From positions 62,001-126,000 of the forward strand of contig JBGANS010000001.1 in the NCBI GenBank assembly GCA_044222195.1: a stretch of 64,000 bases of DNA, in the 5' to 3' direction. A model generated the notes under the pieces. It was not told the DNA's origin, ran no database searches, and saw only the letters and a list, made by a program, of their open reading frames with translations. The translations under genes were made by a program, and so were the position numbers. Below, in pieces: positions 46,201 to 55,380 of the stretch. The first letter of the stretch is position 1. Each line of letters starts with the position of its first letter. The stretch is from JAHBXE01 sp044222195 (lineage in GTDB: Bacteria > Planctomycetota > Phycisphaerae > Phycisphaerales > UBA1924).

Positions 46201-47715
46201 ATGCCGACCGTTTTGGTTCGCCTCGTCTGCCTCGCCGCTCTTGTGTGCGCCGGGTGTGTCGGCACGTACGACCCCGAGTCCCGTTCGCGGTACTCGCTCG
46301 AAACCCGCGCGGGCGAGACCGGGCGAGCCACGCCGTCGCGCGGCGGCCTCCGCATCCTCGGCCGTCGGAATACGCCTCCGCCCCCTCCTGATCGCTTCGC
46401 GGAGCAGTCTCCGGCGGGGCAGGTCACGATCCCGACGACGCCGTCGGGCAAACAGCTCGGCTGGCTCATGACGGCGTTCAACGGTGCGGACATCCGCCGG
46501 TTTGATGACAACTGCTCCGAGACCTTTCTCCGCAAGACGCCGCCGAACGACCTCCGTGCCGTGATCTCGCAGTGGCGCCGTGACGAGTTCTGCGACGGAC
46601 CGGCCGATGTCCACGCGCTGGAGACCGCCTCTCTTGGGACGATCTCCGCCATCGTCCGCGGGCGGGCCACCAATCGCTATTCACGGGTCCAGCTCTCCAC
46701 CGACAAGTTCGGCAAGATCAACTCGCTCACCCTCGCCTCGCTTCTGGATTACCGGCCCGGCAATCTCTCCGGGTGGACGGCCGTCGACGCGAGGCTTGAC
46801 GAACTCGCACCGCGCGCCGCGCTCGCGGCGTACGAAGTCACCGACGCCGCGGCCCGGCCGATCCACCAGCACCGGTCGGACGCGATGCTCTCGATCGGCG
46901 GCCTTTCCACGTTCTACATCGCCGGAACACTGGCGGAGACGGTTGCATCCGGCCGGGCACGCTGGGACCAGCCCATCAAGGTCTCCGACGACTTCAAGAG
47001 CCTCATGGGCGGACGGCTCCAACTCGAGCCCGAGGAGACCGAGTTCCCGATGTCGCAATACCTGTCGCTGATGCTTGGCGGCGGCGGCTGGAACGGGTGG
47101 GGAGACACCTCCGCGTTTGACCACCTCCTCCGCGAAGCCGGGCGCGACCACGTCGAAGAGTTCATGAGCCGCTGCAACGCCGACCCCGGCCGCAACAAGC
47201 CGTTTCTTTCGACCATGGAGTACTTCCGCATCAAGCTGGGATCGGACCGCTCGCTCCCCGCCCGCTTTGCCGGCGCCAACGAGAGCGACAAGCGGTCCCT
47301 CCTGCTGCCGGGGAGCGCTTCGGACCGCTCGGCACCCAGCCTCTCGGTCGTCGCCAACTGGCGGCTGCCCTATGAAGTAGACCGAATCGGCTGGTTCGCC
47401 ACGGCCGACGACGTGTCCCGCCTGGTCTTTGCCCTGGTGCGTGCCTCGCGCGGCAAGGGCATGGAGCCCCTGGCGAACGCTCTCCGGCTCAGCGACGCCC
47501 TTACCGAGTCAGGCTCCCCGGCGTGGATGTCTGCAGGGATCAAGTCCGGGTCCGAGCCGGGTGTCCTGTCCATGGTCTGGGTCCTTCAACGCGCCGATGG
47601 CAAGTGGTTCATCCTGGTGCTGATCGCCAACGACCCCGTCAGGCCGCTCCGGCACACCGAGCTCGCCGAAGTGGCCGCGGCGGCGGTCAAACTGCTGGCC
47701 GACCCAAAGAAGTAG
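46201..47715 (+). CDS. Exported beta-lactamase-fold protein (serine hydrolase-like), catalytic Ser-x-x-Lys not recognisable
   Basis: The 504-residue product has a signal with a lipobox-like end (ALVCAGC, Cys19), so it may be a lipoprotein. A Pro-rich linker and a cystatin/SnoaL-like domain (about 85-190) follow, then a class A beta-lactamase-like domain. The KTG-box region is IKSGSEPGVLSMVW, close to the usual KTGSEPGV. The helix that should start with Ser-x-x-Lys reads GGLSTFYIAGTLAETV, so by alignment with GSxFKLYVLGAL both Ser and Lys appear to be lost. It may be a binding protein rather than an enzyme. Divergent from the ketosynthase. Confidence 0.72.
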   Translation: MPTVLVRLVCLAALVCAGCVGTYDPESRSRYSLETRAGETGRATPSRGGLRILGRRNTPPPPPDRFAEQSPAGQVTIPTTPSGKQLGWLMTAFNGADIRRFDDNCSETFLRKTPPNDLRAVISQWRRDEFCDGPADVHALETASLGTISAIVRGRATNRYSRVQLSTDKFGKINSLTLASLLDYRPGNLSGWTAVDARLDELAPRAALAAYEVTDAAARPIHQHRSDAMLSIGGLSTFYIAGTLAETVASGRARWDQPIKVSDDFKSLMGGRLQLEPEETEFPMSQYLSLMLGGGGWNGWGDTSAFDHLLREAGRDHVEEFMSRCNADPGRNKPFLSTMEYFRIKLGSDRSLPARFAGANESDKRSLLLPGSASDRSAPSLSVVANWRLPYEVDRIGWFATADDVSRLVFALVRASRGKGMEPLANALRLSDALTESGSPAWMSAGIKSGSEPGVLSMVWVLQRADGKWFILVLIANDPVRPLRHTELAEVAAAAVKLLADPKK

Positions 47716-47749
47716 TTTCCGGGACAGGTCTCGGGCCGATATTCGACCC

Positions 47750-48289
47750 GTGGAGTCGAACCCGGCCAACGGCGATCGCGCGCCCATTGCCCTCCTGGAC
47801 CCAGGGTGGCTGTATGTCATTGCGGGCATCGCGCTCTTGGCTGCGCTGGTCCTCATCCCTGCCATGAACGAACTTGCCGAGGTCCGCCTTCAGCGCGACC
47901 GTGCCCTGGCTATCGAGGATCACAAGTCCTTGCGGCTCAGGAGTTACGAGGATTACTTCGATGCCCTCAAGCGCGAAGAGCCGAGCCTGGTGATGGCCCT
48001 GGCCGCCAGCCAGCTCAACCAGATCCCGAAGGGTCGGTCGCTGCTCATTGAGTCACAGGAACTGCAGATGATCGGCGGGGCCAACGCCTCGGTGTTCGGG
48101 GCGCTGGAACCCGCGGCGGCCAGTCTGCCGGAACGGCAGAACGTGGACTCGATTCTCGAGCGGTGGACCGGTTCTGACACGATCAGGCCCTGGCTGATGG
48201 CCGGTGGAGTCCTGTGCCTGTTCATCGGCCTCCTGCCCCGGACTACGTCGCCGCAACGCGCAACCGCGGCCGAGCCGGCCTCACCGTGA
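47750..48289 (+). CDS. Bitopic/two-helix membrane protein of unknown function
   Basis: The 179-residue product starts at a GTG 34 nt after the preceding stop. First membrane helix WLYVIAGIALLAALVLIPA, a charged central stretch with helix-forming heptads (NELAEVRLQRDRALAIEDHK), and a second helix WLMAGGVLCLFIGLLP near the C-terminus. The topology places about 110 residues on one side of the membrane. The N-terminal third vaguely resembles FtsB/DivIC-type bitopic coiled coils, but I cannot assign it. Confidence 0.65.
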   Translation: MESNPANGDRAPIALLDPGWLYVIAGIALLAALVLIPAMNELAEVRLQRDRALAIEDHKSLRLRSYEDYFDALKREEPSLVMALAASQLNQIPKGRSLLIESQELQMIGGANASVFGALEPAAASLPERQNVDSILERWTGSDTIRPWLMAGGVLCLFIGLLPRTTSPQRATAAEPASP

Positions 48290-48422
48290 TGTTCCGCCCT
48301 TTGGCACCCCGGTTGCCGCACTTATCCCGACCACCGATCGACCCGATGACTCGGATCAATCGGAGGTCTGCGAGGCGACCATACCCTGGCAGATACCGAA
48401 TAACGGCCGGGAGAAACCCGAG

Positions 48423-49001
48423 ATGAGCATGGCCAGCGTCACCTATCAGCGCACCCGCGAAATGACCATCGACGAGCTGTTGCTCGAGAACCGCATCGTC
48501 TTCCTGATCGGCGAGATCAACCACGCCTCCGCCGCTCGCGTCATGATGCAGATGCTCTACCTCGAGAATCAGAAGCGCGGCAGCGACATCAGTCTGTACA
48601 TCAACTCCCCCGGCGGCGCTGTGGACGACACGCTCGCGATCTACGACACGATGCGCTTCTTGTCGTCGGCCGTGAGCACGTATTGCATCGGTCGTGCCTA
48701 CAGCGGGGCCGCGGTTCTGCTGGCGTCGGGCGCCAAGGGCAAGCGGTACATCCTGCCGCACGCCAAGGTGATGATCCACCAGCCCTTTGGCGGCGTGGGG
48801 GGCCAGGCCGAGGACATCCGCATCCAGGCCGAGCAGATCATCAAGGCGAAGGATGAACTCAACCGCATCGTGGCCGACCACACCGGCCAGAGCGTCGAGC
48901 AGGTGAAGCGCGACGCCGAGCGCGACAAGTACTTTGACGCCGAGCAGGCCAAGCGCTACGGGTTGGTTGACGAAGTGCTGAGCGAACCGTTGAAGAAGTG
49001 A
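48423..49001 (+). CDS. clpP: ATP-dependent Clp protease proteolytic subunit, first copy
   Basis: The 192-residue serine protease has catalytic Ser94 (GRAYSGAAVLL) and His119 (MIHQPFGG), with the usual handle helix QIIKAKDELNRIVADHTG. The nucleophile context is AYSGA instead of the common AASMGA. No propeptide is evident. It forms tetradecamers, possibly mixed with the second copy 11 nt downstream, and works with ClpX/ClpA, not seen here. A second ATG two codons later is an alternative start. Confidence 0.94.
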   Translation: MSMASVTYQRTREMTIDELLLENRIVFLIGEINHASAARVMMQMLYLENQKRGSDISLYINSPGGAVDDTLAIYDTMRFLSSAVSTYCIGRAYSGAAVLLASGAKGKRYILPHAKVMIHQPFGGVGGQAEDIRIQAEQIIKAKDELNRIVADHTGQSVEQVKRDAERDKYFDAEQAKRYGLVDEVLSEPLKK

Positions 49002-49012
49002 GAAAGGCAACC

Positions 49013-49642
49013 ATGTCCGGCCATCTCGTACCCATCGTGATCGAAAAGTCCGGGCGCGGCGAGCGCGCGTTCGACATCTACTCGCGCCTGCTCAAGGACC
49101 GCATCATTTTCCTCGGCGGGCCCGTGGATGATGACGTCGCCAACCTGGTCATCGCGCAGCTCCTGTTCCTCGCCAACGAGGACGCCAAGAGCGATGTGCA
49201 CCTGTACGTCAACAGCCCGGGCGGGAGCGTCTCGGCCGGCCTGGCGATGATCGACACCATGAACTTCATCCAGCCCGACATCTGCACGTACATCATCGGG
49301 CAGGCGGCGAGCATGGGCAGCCTCATCGCCACCAGCGGCGCCAAGGGCAAACGCTTCTCGCTGGCCAACAGCCGCAACCTCATGCACCAGCCGCTCATCG
49401 GCGGCGTGCTCGAGGGCCAGGCGACGGACCTCGAAATCGAGGCCCGCGAGATGCTCCGCATCCGCGACCGGCTCTACGAAATCTACTCGACCCAGACCGG
49501 CCAGACCCGCGACCGCATCGCGGCCGACTGCGACCGCAACAAGTGGCTCGACGAGAAGGAAATGCTCGAGTACGGCCTGATCGACAAGGTTCTGACCCGC
49601 ATGCCCGTCATCGAGCGCAAGCGCGAGCCCGACGAGGTCTAG
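49013..49642 (+). CDS. clpP: ATP-dependent Clp protease proteolytic subunit, second copy
   Basis: The 209-residue product has Ser100 (GQAASMGSLI) and His125 (LMHQPLIGG), with handle helix EAREMLRIRDRLYEIYSTQTG and a C-terminal extension PVIERKREPDEV. It is more canonical at the nucleophile than the first copy. AAAGG lies 5 nt before the ATG. Tandem clpP pairs in which two different rings assemble are known in other phyla; that this is so here is inference. Confidence 0.94.
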   Translation: MSGHLVPIVIEKSGRGERAFDIYSRLLKDRIIFLGGPVDDDVANLVIAQLLFLANEDAKSDVHLYVNSPGGSVSAGLAMIDTMNFIQPDICTYIIGQAASMGSLIATSGAKGKRFSLANSRNLMHQPLIGGVLEGQATDLEIEAREMLRIRDRLYEIYSTQTGQTRDRIAADCDRNKWLDEKEMLEYGLIDKVLTRMPVIERKREPDEV

Positions 49643-49702
49643 GCTCTCGGAACCGCTCGGGTTTTCATTGACAGGTGCTCTGCCGCCGGCGAAACTGGTT
49701 CC

Positions 49703-51841
49703 GTGCGATATCGTCGCGCCATTCCCGCGTGCATCGCCGCCATCGCGGGGACGGCCCGCGCCGACCTGCCTCAGGGCTTCACCCGCACCGCCGTCTGGAT
49801 AAACAACGGGGGCGTTTCCGCGATCGCGCCCCTGCCCGACGGACGCGTGCTCGCCTCGGCGCTCTTTGGCTACATCTCCCTGGTTCGCGAAGGCCAGGCC
49901 CCGATCCTCCTGCACATCATCCCCGACGTCGTCACCACCGATGAGCACGGCGTCCTCGGCCTGTGCATCGACCCCGCGTTTGACAAGAACGGCTTCTTCT
50001 ACGTGCTCTACACCGGCCCCGGGCCCTACAACCTCGTGGCCCGCTACACGCTCGCGAACAACGCCGTGAACCCCGCCTCGCGAACCGTGATCTGGCAGAA
50101 CCCCGGCCTGTGCCCGGGCGCTTCGCACCAGGGCGGCGCGATCAACTTCGGACCCGACGGCAACCTCTACATCGCCACGGGCGACCAGTACGACACACCC
50201 GCCAACGCGCAGACTCTCGTCAACCAGCACGGGAAGATTCTCCGCCTCGCCGCCGACGGCTCGGTCCCACCCGACAATCCCTTTGTCACCACGCCGGGCG
50301 CGCAGCCGCAGATCTTTGCCTATGGACTGCGCAATCCGTTCCGCTTCTCCATCGACCAGCTCACCGGCTCGCTCTGGATCGGCGATGTCGGCGGGAGCGC
50401 CCACGAAGAGATCGACCACGGCCACGCCGCGGCCAACTTCGGATGGCCGTTCATGGAGGGGCCACTGTGCAGCATCGGGTCGTGCGCCAACTTCCACGAA
50501 CCCGCCTGGAGCTACGCCCACGGCGACCCGCTGCTCTCGCCGACGTTTGAAGGCGCGGTGATCTGCGGCCCTGTGTATCGAGGCACGGCATTCCCGCCCG
50601 CGTACCGCAACCAGCTCTACTACGCCGACCACGTCAACGGCTGGATCCGCCGGCTCGCCTTCGATGCCAACGGTGAAGTCACCGATGATCTTCCGTTCGA
50701 CTCCAGTCCAGCCGCCAAGCTCATCGTCGATCTCAAGCTCGGGCAGGACGGGGCGCTCTACTACGCCGTCATCCAGGACAACCCGTCCACTCTCGCGGGC
50801 GTGTACAAGATCAGCGCGACCACCGGCGGCAACCAGCCCCCGGTTGTCGTGGCCAACGCGGCCCCGCGGCAGGGCGATGCGCCGCTCAGCGTTCAGTTCG
50901 ACAGCGCGGGCACGATTGACCCGGACGCTGGCCCACAGCCGCTGACATTTCTCTGGAACTTTGGCGACGGCCAGAACTCGACGATTCCATCTCCGCAGCA
51001 CTCCTACCCAACCCGCGGCGTCTTCCACGCCACACTCACCGCGTCGGACGGGCTCGACCCGATCACGTCGAATCCCATCGCCATCACCGTCGGCCACGCG
51101 CCGGTCCCGACGATCACGCTTCCCGCGCAGGGCGTTGAGTACAGCGCCGGCGACACGATCATGTTTGCGGGAACAGCCACCGACGCCGAGGATGGGACCA
51201 TGCCTCCGTCGGCCTTCACATGGTCCTTCGTGCTTGTACACCTCAATCACACGCACCCGTTCATGGGGTCGCTCACGGGAGTTCAAGGCGGAAGCTTCGT
51301 GGTTCCATCGTCCGGCCACGACCCGGAGCACACGCACTACCGGATCGATCTGACCGTGCGCGATTCAGACGGCATCACTACCACAACATCACGCGATCTT
51401 GTGCCGCGGATCTCGGAACTCCGCTTCGACACAGCGCCGGCGGGCATCCCCGTGTTCCTCGACGGCCGCGCTCTCGCCACGCCTTCGCTCTACGAGAGCC
51501 TCGTCGGCTTCGAGCACGAACTTAGCGCTCAGCCCACGTTCATGCTCGGCGGCCAGATGTACCAGTTCCGGGCTTGGTCCGGCGGCCAGGGTGTATCGTT
51601 TCCGTTCGTGAGCCCCGCCGGTGGCGGCGCGTTTACCGCGATCTACACAACGTCGTGCTATGCCAACTGCGATGCTTCCACGGGCTCGCCCAGGCTCACG
51701 GCGAACGACTTCCAGTGTTTCATCAACCGCTGGGCCGCGGCCGATCCGTACGTGAACTGCGACGGATCCACGACGCCGCCCGTGCTCTCGGCCAACGACT
51801 TCCAGTGTTTCCTGAACTCGTTCGCGGGCGGATGCCCGTGA
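49703..51841 (+). CDS. Secreted GSDH-like propeller with PKD domain and GC-type dockerin
   Basis: The 712-residue product starts at a GTG and has the short signal MRYRRAIPACIAAIAGTARA. The propeller spans about residues 22-370 (VLGLCIDPAFDKNGFFYVLY, GGAINFGPDGNLYIATGD, YGLRNPFRFSID, GDVGGSAHEEIDH). An uninterrupted PKD domain follows (SAGTIDPDAGPQPLTFLWNFGDG ... HATLTASDG), then a His-rich Ig-like domain (HLNHTHPF ... DPEHTHYRIDLTV) and a small beta domain. The dockerin is encoded at 51656-51838. It is a relative of 20350, but that gene has an insert in its PKD. No Shine-Dalgarno sequence was found. Confidence 0.88.
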   Translation: MRYRRAIPACIAAIAGTARADLPQGFTRTAVWINNGGVSAIAPLPDGRVLASALFGYISLVREGQAPILLHIIPDVVTTDEHGVLGLCIDPAFDKNGFFYVLYTGPGPYNLVARYTLANNAVNPASRTVIWQNPGLCPGASHQGGAINFGPDGNLYIATGDQYDTPANAQTLVNQHGKILRLAADGSVPPDNPFVTTPGAQPQIFAYGLRNPFRFSIDQLTGSLWIGDVGGSAHEEIDHGHAAANFGWPFMEGPLCSIGSCANFHEPAWSYAHGDPLLSPTFEGAVICGPVYRGTAFPPAYRNQLYYADHVNGWIRRLAFDANGEVTDDLPFDSSPAAKLIVDLKLGQDGALYYAVIQDNPSTLAGVYKISATTGGNQPPVVVANAAPRQGDAPLSVQFDSAGTIDPDAGPQPLTFLWNFGDGQNSTIPSPQHSYPTRGVFHATLTASDGLDPITSNPIAITVGHAPVPTITLPAQGVEYSAGDTIMFAGTATDAEDGTMPPSAFTWSFVLVHLNHTHPFMGSLTGVQGGSFVVPSSGHDPEHTHYRIDLTVRDSDGITTTTSRDLVPRISELRFDTAPAGIPVFLDGRALATPSLYESLVGFEHELSAQPTFMLGGQMYQFRAWSGGQGVSFPFVSPAGGGAFTAIYTTSCYANCDASTGSPRLTANDFQCFINRWAAADPYVNCDGSTTPPVLSANDFQCFLNSFAGGCP

Positions 51842-51847
51842 TGAGTC

Positions 51848-52636
51848 TCACTTCTTGAAAGCCTCATCAAACATCAACTTCATGTGCGCCCAGGACCGCT
51901 TGTCCGCCTTCTCGTCGTACGCCACACCCTTCATCCCCGCCTTGCCCGCGTCCGGGTTGGTGAACGCGTGTACCGCGCCGGCGTAGTCGGCGAACACGTA
52001 GTCCACCTTCGCCGCCTCGAATGCCTTGACGAGCCCGTCGCGGTCCGCCGCCTGGATGAACGCGTCCGCCGCGCCGTTGCAGATGAGCACCTTCCCCTTC
52101 ACGGCCGCCGCTTCTTCAGGTGACGGCGTGAACAGGCTGCCGTGGAAGCTCACCACCGCTTTGAGGTCCGCCCCGCCGCACGCGAGCTGCAGGCACGTCG
52201 TCCCGCCGAAGCAATACCCGATCGCTGCGAGCTTTGAAGCGTCGACGCTCGGATTGTCCGTGAGCACTTTCAGTCCCGCGGCGGCCCGCTCGCGCCACAG
52301 CTTCTTGTCCGCCCGGGCCTTCCCCGCCATCTCGCCCGCCTTCGCGGGATCGGTGGTGGTCGCACCCTCGCCGTACATGTCGCACGCGAACGCGATGTAC
52401 CCCATCTCCGCGAGCTGCTTCGCCCGACTCCTGGCGTAGTCGTTGCAGCCCCACCATTCGTGGACGACCAGGACGCCCGGCCGCTTGCCGGTCGCCGCAG
52501 TGTCGTAGGCCAGGAAGCCCTTGAGCGCCGTGTCTCCGTGCTTGTAGTCGACCACCTCGACCTTGATCTCGGCCAGTGCGGACGAGGCGAACATCACCAC
52601 GGCGGTGAAAACGGCGAATGCGAGGGCGAACTTCAT
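51848..52636 (-). CDS. Secreted dienelactone hydrolase-family protein
   Basis: The 262-residue alpha/beta-hydrolase has a signal peptide (MKFALAFAVFTAVVMFASSALA). Catalytic triad candidates are Cys in IGYCFGGTT, Asp in GAADAFIQ, and His in AGAVHAFTN. HEWWGCNDYARSRAKQLAEMGY is the family's second signature. Enzymes of this type cleave lactones and esters; the periplasmic location is unusual for chlorocatechol breakdown and points to another substrate. AGGAG precedes the ATG. Confidence 0.9.
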   Translation of the reverse strand: MKFALAFAVFTAVVMFASSALAEIKVEVVDYKHGDTALKGFLAYDTAATGKRPGVLVVHEWWGCNDYARSRAKQLAEMGYIAFACDMYGEGATTTDPAKAGEMAGKARADKKLWRERAAAGLKVLTDNPSVDASKLAAIGYCFGGTTCLQLACGGADLKAVVSFHGSLFTPSPEEAAAVKGKVLICNGAADAFIQAADRDGLVKAFEAAKVDYVFADYAGAVHAFTNPDAGKAGMKGVAYDEKADKRSWAHMKLMFDEAFKK

Positions 52637-52729
52637 GGCGGGCTCCTGAATAGTCGTTGAGCCAAATACTACGGCGCGCGTGGTCCGGACGATTCACCAC
52701 CGCTCATATACTCGCCCCCGGAGATACCC

Positions 52730-53854
52730 ATGCGCGCGATCGTCACAGGTCAGGTCGGGATGGACAAGAAGCCGTACCTCCAGGCCGTTCAGGACTTCGC
52801 GGGGGGCCAGGGCGAGACGCTCTCGGTGTACAACGTCGGCGACCTCATGTACCGCGAGGCTCCCGACGTCCGCCCCGGCAAGATCCTTGACCTCCCGCTC
52901 TCCCGCCTCAACTCCCTCCGCCGCGCGGCTATCAAGGACATCATTTCCGAATCCCGCGGCCAGAAACACCTGATCGTCAACACGCACGCGACGTTCCGCT
53001 GGCGCCACGGCCTCTTCTCCGCCTTCGACTTTGATCAGATCCGACTCCTCCAGCCCGACCTGTGCATTTGCCTGGTGGACAACATCGAGACGGTCCACCA
53101 CCGCCTCCACCAGGACCACGTCATCGACGCCACGCTCAAGGACTGCATGGTCTGGCGCGAAGAGGAGATCCTCGCGACGGAACTCCTGAGCCAGGCCATC
53201 CCGGGGTCGCGTTTCGCCATCCTCTCCCGCGGCCGGCACACCGACACCCGCAAGACCCTCTTCCGACTCATCTGCCGCCCGGACATGAAAAAGGTCTACC
53301 CCAGCTTCCCCATGAGCCACGTCGTGGACATGCCCGACGTCCTGGCCGAGATCGACCACTTCCGCGCCAAGCTCGCCGAGCACTTCATCACCTTTGATCC
53401 CGGTGATGTCGACGAGAAGCTGCTGCTGGAAAGGGCGATCGTCGCGGCCCGCGACGGCAAGGAGTTCCTCGAAGTTGCTCCGCACAGTTTCGCGGGCTCG
53501 CGGGCGGTGGGAGAACCCATCCGCGTACGCGTCCGCGAGGTTCTCGACATCGCGGGCGATATCGACGGCCAGATCTACATGCGCGACTTCAAGCTCATCG
53601 ATCAGTCCGACATGATCGTGAGCCTGATCCCCGAGCTTCCCGGCGGCGTCCCCGGCCTCTCCTCCGGCGTCGAGCGCGAACTCCACCACGCGTTCGAGCA
53701 CACCAAGGAGGTGTACGTCGTGTGGAAGCCCAAGAAGAGCCCCAGCCCGTTCATCACCGAGACGGCGACGAAGATCTTCAAGACGGTCGATGAAGCGATC
53801 GCCCACTTTGAGGCCGCGGGCATGTTCGGCGAGAAGAACCTCTTCGGGAACTAG
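52730..53854 (+). CDS. P-loop NMP-kinase-like domain fused to a nucleoside 2-deoxyribosyltransferase-like domain
   Basis: The 374-residue product starts MRAIVTGQVGMDKKPYLQAV: a beta-strand and loop at the place of a Walker A, but reading GQVGMDK with no G-K-S/T end. About 190 residues of kinase-like alpha/beta sequence follow (LIVNTHATFRWRHGL, QPDLCICLVDN, similar to archaeal adenylate-kinase-like proteins). From about residue 270 a second domain shows IYMRDFKLIDQSDMIVSLIPE, SSGVERELHHAFEH and VYVVWKPKKSPSPF, which resembles nucleoside 2-deoxyribosyltransferases (RDLxxIDxADxVIA, GVxxELxxA). GGAG lies upstream, with TATACT at 52707-52712. Role unknown; nucleotide metabolism or sensing is inferred. 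Confidence 0.7.
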   Translation: MRAIVTGQVGMDKKPYLQAVQDFAGGQGETLSVYNVGDLMYREAPDVRPGKILDLPLSRLNSLRRAAIKDIISESRGQKHLIVNTHATFRWRHGLFSAFDFDQIRLLQPDLCICLVDNIETVHHRLHQDHVIDATLKDCMVWREEEILATELLSQAIPGSRFAILSRGRHTDTRKTLFRLICRPDMKKVYPSFPMSHVVDMPDVLAEIDHFRAKLAEHFITFDPGDVDEKLLLERAIVAARDGKEFLEVAPHSFAGSRAVGEPIRVRVREVLDIAGDIDGQIYMRDFKLIDQSDMIVSLIPELPGGVPGLSSGVERELHHAFEHTKEVYVVWKPKKSPSPFITETATKIFKTVDEAIAHFEAAGMFGEKNLFGN

Positions 53855-54369
53855 CCGTCGCGAGTCGTCGGTGGCGCTGACGGCATCCGGGACAGCATGT
53901 CCTCCGGCATCAGCCCCGACGCGGCGAGATCGAGGGCCGATCCGCACTCCGGGCACTTGACCGCTCCGTGCACCACGGGCAGCCCCAGCAGCGAGTAGTC
54001 GCACGAAGGGCATCGGGCCGCATCGATGCACCCGCGGATCGCTTTGCGGAGCCACGCATCGCGGACCATGTACCCGACCATAAACGCCGCGACGATGTGC
54101 ACGCCGACGGCGAGCGCTCCCCATTCCATGTCGTGCTCAACGCTGCCGCGCATCCCCAGCCCGCGGCCGAGCGGGATCACCACGGTCAGCGTGATGAACC
54201 CCATTACCACCAGGGTTGCGATGCCCGCCCCCGCCGCGCCAAAGGCCATGAGAGAGCCTGATTGCAGGCGGCGGGATCGTGCCCGCTCCACGTACATCTC
54301 GCACTCGCTATCGGTGAACTGATCGAGTTCGGGAAACGCGCGATAGATCTTGGACACCGGGATCCGCAT
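53851..54369 (-). CDS. Two-helix membrane protein with zinc ribbon
   Basis: The 172-residue product has an N-terminal helix-rich segment (FPELDQFTDSECEMYVERA), two membrane helices (LMAFGAAGAGIATLVVMGF and ALAVGVHIVAAFMVGYMV), and a cytosolic ribbon CPSCDYSLLG...CPECG. Third member of the ribbon-membrane group in this window. The convergent 3' end overlaps its neighbour by 4 nt. Function unknown. Confidence 0.68.
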   Translation of the reverse strand: MRIPVSKIYRAFPELDQFTDSECEMYVERARSRRLQSGSLMAFGAAGAGIATLVVMGFITLTVVIPLGRGLGMRGSVEHDMEWGALAVGVHIVAAFMVGYMVRDAWLRKAIRGCIDAARCPSCDYSLLGLPVVHGAVKCPECGSALDLAASGLMPEDMLSRMPSAPPTTRDG

Positions 54370-54396
54370 GAATCCTCTCGCCCAGTTCGATACGCA

Positions 54397-54615
54397 CTAC
54401 TTCGGCGCTGGATGCTCTTTGCCGATGCCCATGAACTCGTTGCTCATCCCCGTCTTCCCGGCCCCGGCGCCGATGGGCGGTTCGTTCATCTCCCGCCCGT
54501 GCTCGAGCGAACGCGCGATGAGAATGCACAGCACGGTCAGGACGGCCAGCGGGCTGATGACAAACGCCAGCAGGAGCGTCTTGGTTCGCCGAGAGTTGCC
54601 GCGGGGGACCGACAT
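54397..54615 (-). CDS. Small single-helix membrane protein, 72 aa
   Basis: Starts at MSVPRGNSRRTK, with a positively charged cytosolic head. One membrane helix TLLLAFVISPLAVLTVLCILI and a short polar tail ending GIGKEHPAPK follow. A longer frame upstream runs antisense-like through the SOD gene and is not used. It is co-directional with the SOD gene upstream and the ribbon protein downstream (27 nt). No family recognised. Confidence 0.5.
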   Translation of the reverse strand: MSVPRGNSRRTKTLLLAFVISPLAVLTVLCILIARSLEHGREMNEPPIGAGAGKTGMSNEFMGIGKEHPAPK

Positions 54616-54692
54616 GGCCACATTCCACAGCGCCGCCGTTGCACCTTCGTCGTCCACGTGCGGCGCTGAGGCCCGGTGGACCTGCGGACGTG

Positions 54693-55322
54693 TCACCGCT
54701 TGAAGTTTTCCGCGACCTTCCCCCAGTTCACCACGTTCCACCACGCGGCGAGGTAGTCCGCCCGGACGTTCTTGTACTTGAGGTAGTACGCGTGCTCCCA
54801 CACATCGACGCCGAGGATCGGCGTGCCGGCGCACCCGGTGATGTCCTTGCCCATGAGCGGGTTGTCCTGGTTCGCGGTCGAGCAGATCGCGAGTGATCCG
54901 TCCGCGTGCTTGCACAGCCAGGCCCAGCCCGAACCGAAACGGCCAACGCCGGCCTTCTGGAACTCGTCCTTGAACTTCGCGAAGTCGCCCCAGGTCTTCT
55001 TGATGGCGTCGGCCAGGGCGCCGGTGGGCTCGCCCCCCCCGCCCTTGCCCGCCGGGGCCATGAGCGTCCAGAACATCGCGTGATTGACGTGCCCGCCCGC
55101 GTTGTTGCGGACCGGGCCGCGCTTGTCGTCGGGGAGCTCGGCGAGACGCTTGATCAGATCGGTGGCATCGACCTCGGCCCACTTGGTTCCTTCCAAAGCC
55201 TTGTTGGCGTTGGTGATGTACGCCTGATGGTGTTTGCCATGATGGATCTGCATCGTCTGGGAATCGATGTGGGGCTCGAGAGCGTCAAAGGCGTAGGGAA
55301 GCGCAGGGAGTGACATGGGCAT
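54693..55322 (-). CDS. sodA: Superoxide dismutase, Mn type (Fe/Mn family)
   Basis: The 209-residue product has metal ligands visible as His in MQIHHGKHHQAY, His in GGHVNHAMFW, and Asp/His in GVDVWEHAYY. GGHxNH and the Gln in STANQDNPL favour manganese over iron, though such calls are not certain. A Gly/Lys-rich loop (APAGKGGGGEPTG) is present. AGGAG lies 7 nt before the first ATG (MPMSLP). No signal peptide, so cytosolic. Confidence 0.95.
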   Translation of the reverse strand: MPMSLPALPYAFDALEPHIDSQTMQIHHGKHHQAYITNANKALEGTKWAEVDATDLIKRLAELPDDKRGPVRNNAGGHVNHAMFWTLMAPAGKGGGGEPTGALADAIKKTWGDFAKFKDEFQKAGVGRFGSGWAWLCKHADGSLAICSTANQDNPLMGKDITGCAGTPILGVDVWEHAYYLKYKNVRADYLAAWWNVVNWGKVAENFKR

Positions 55323-55380
55323 GGGGGACTCCTCTAGGTGGGGGATCGCATCTTGCGCAATGCCCGTCCAATAACCAAAC

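Noticed and set aside
54616..55182. Upstream extension of the small membrane protein at 54397
   Set aside because: Lies within sodA in another frame with Arg/Gly-rich translation; MSVPRGNSRRTK is the natural start.
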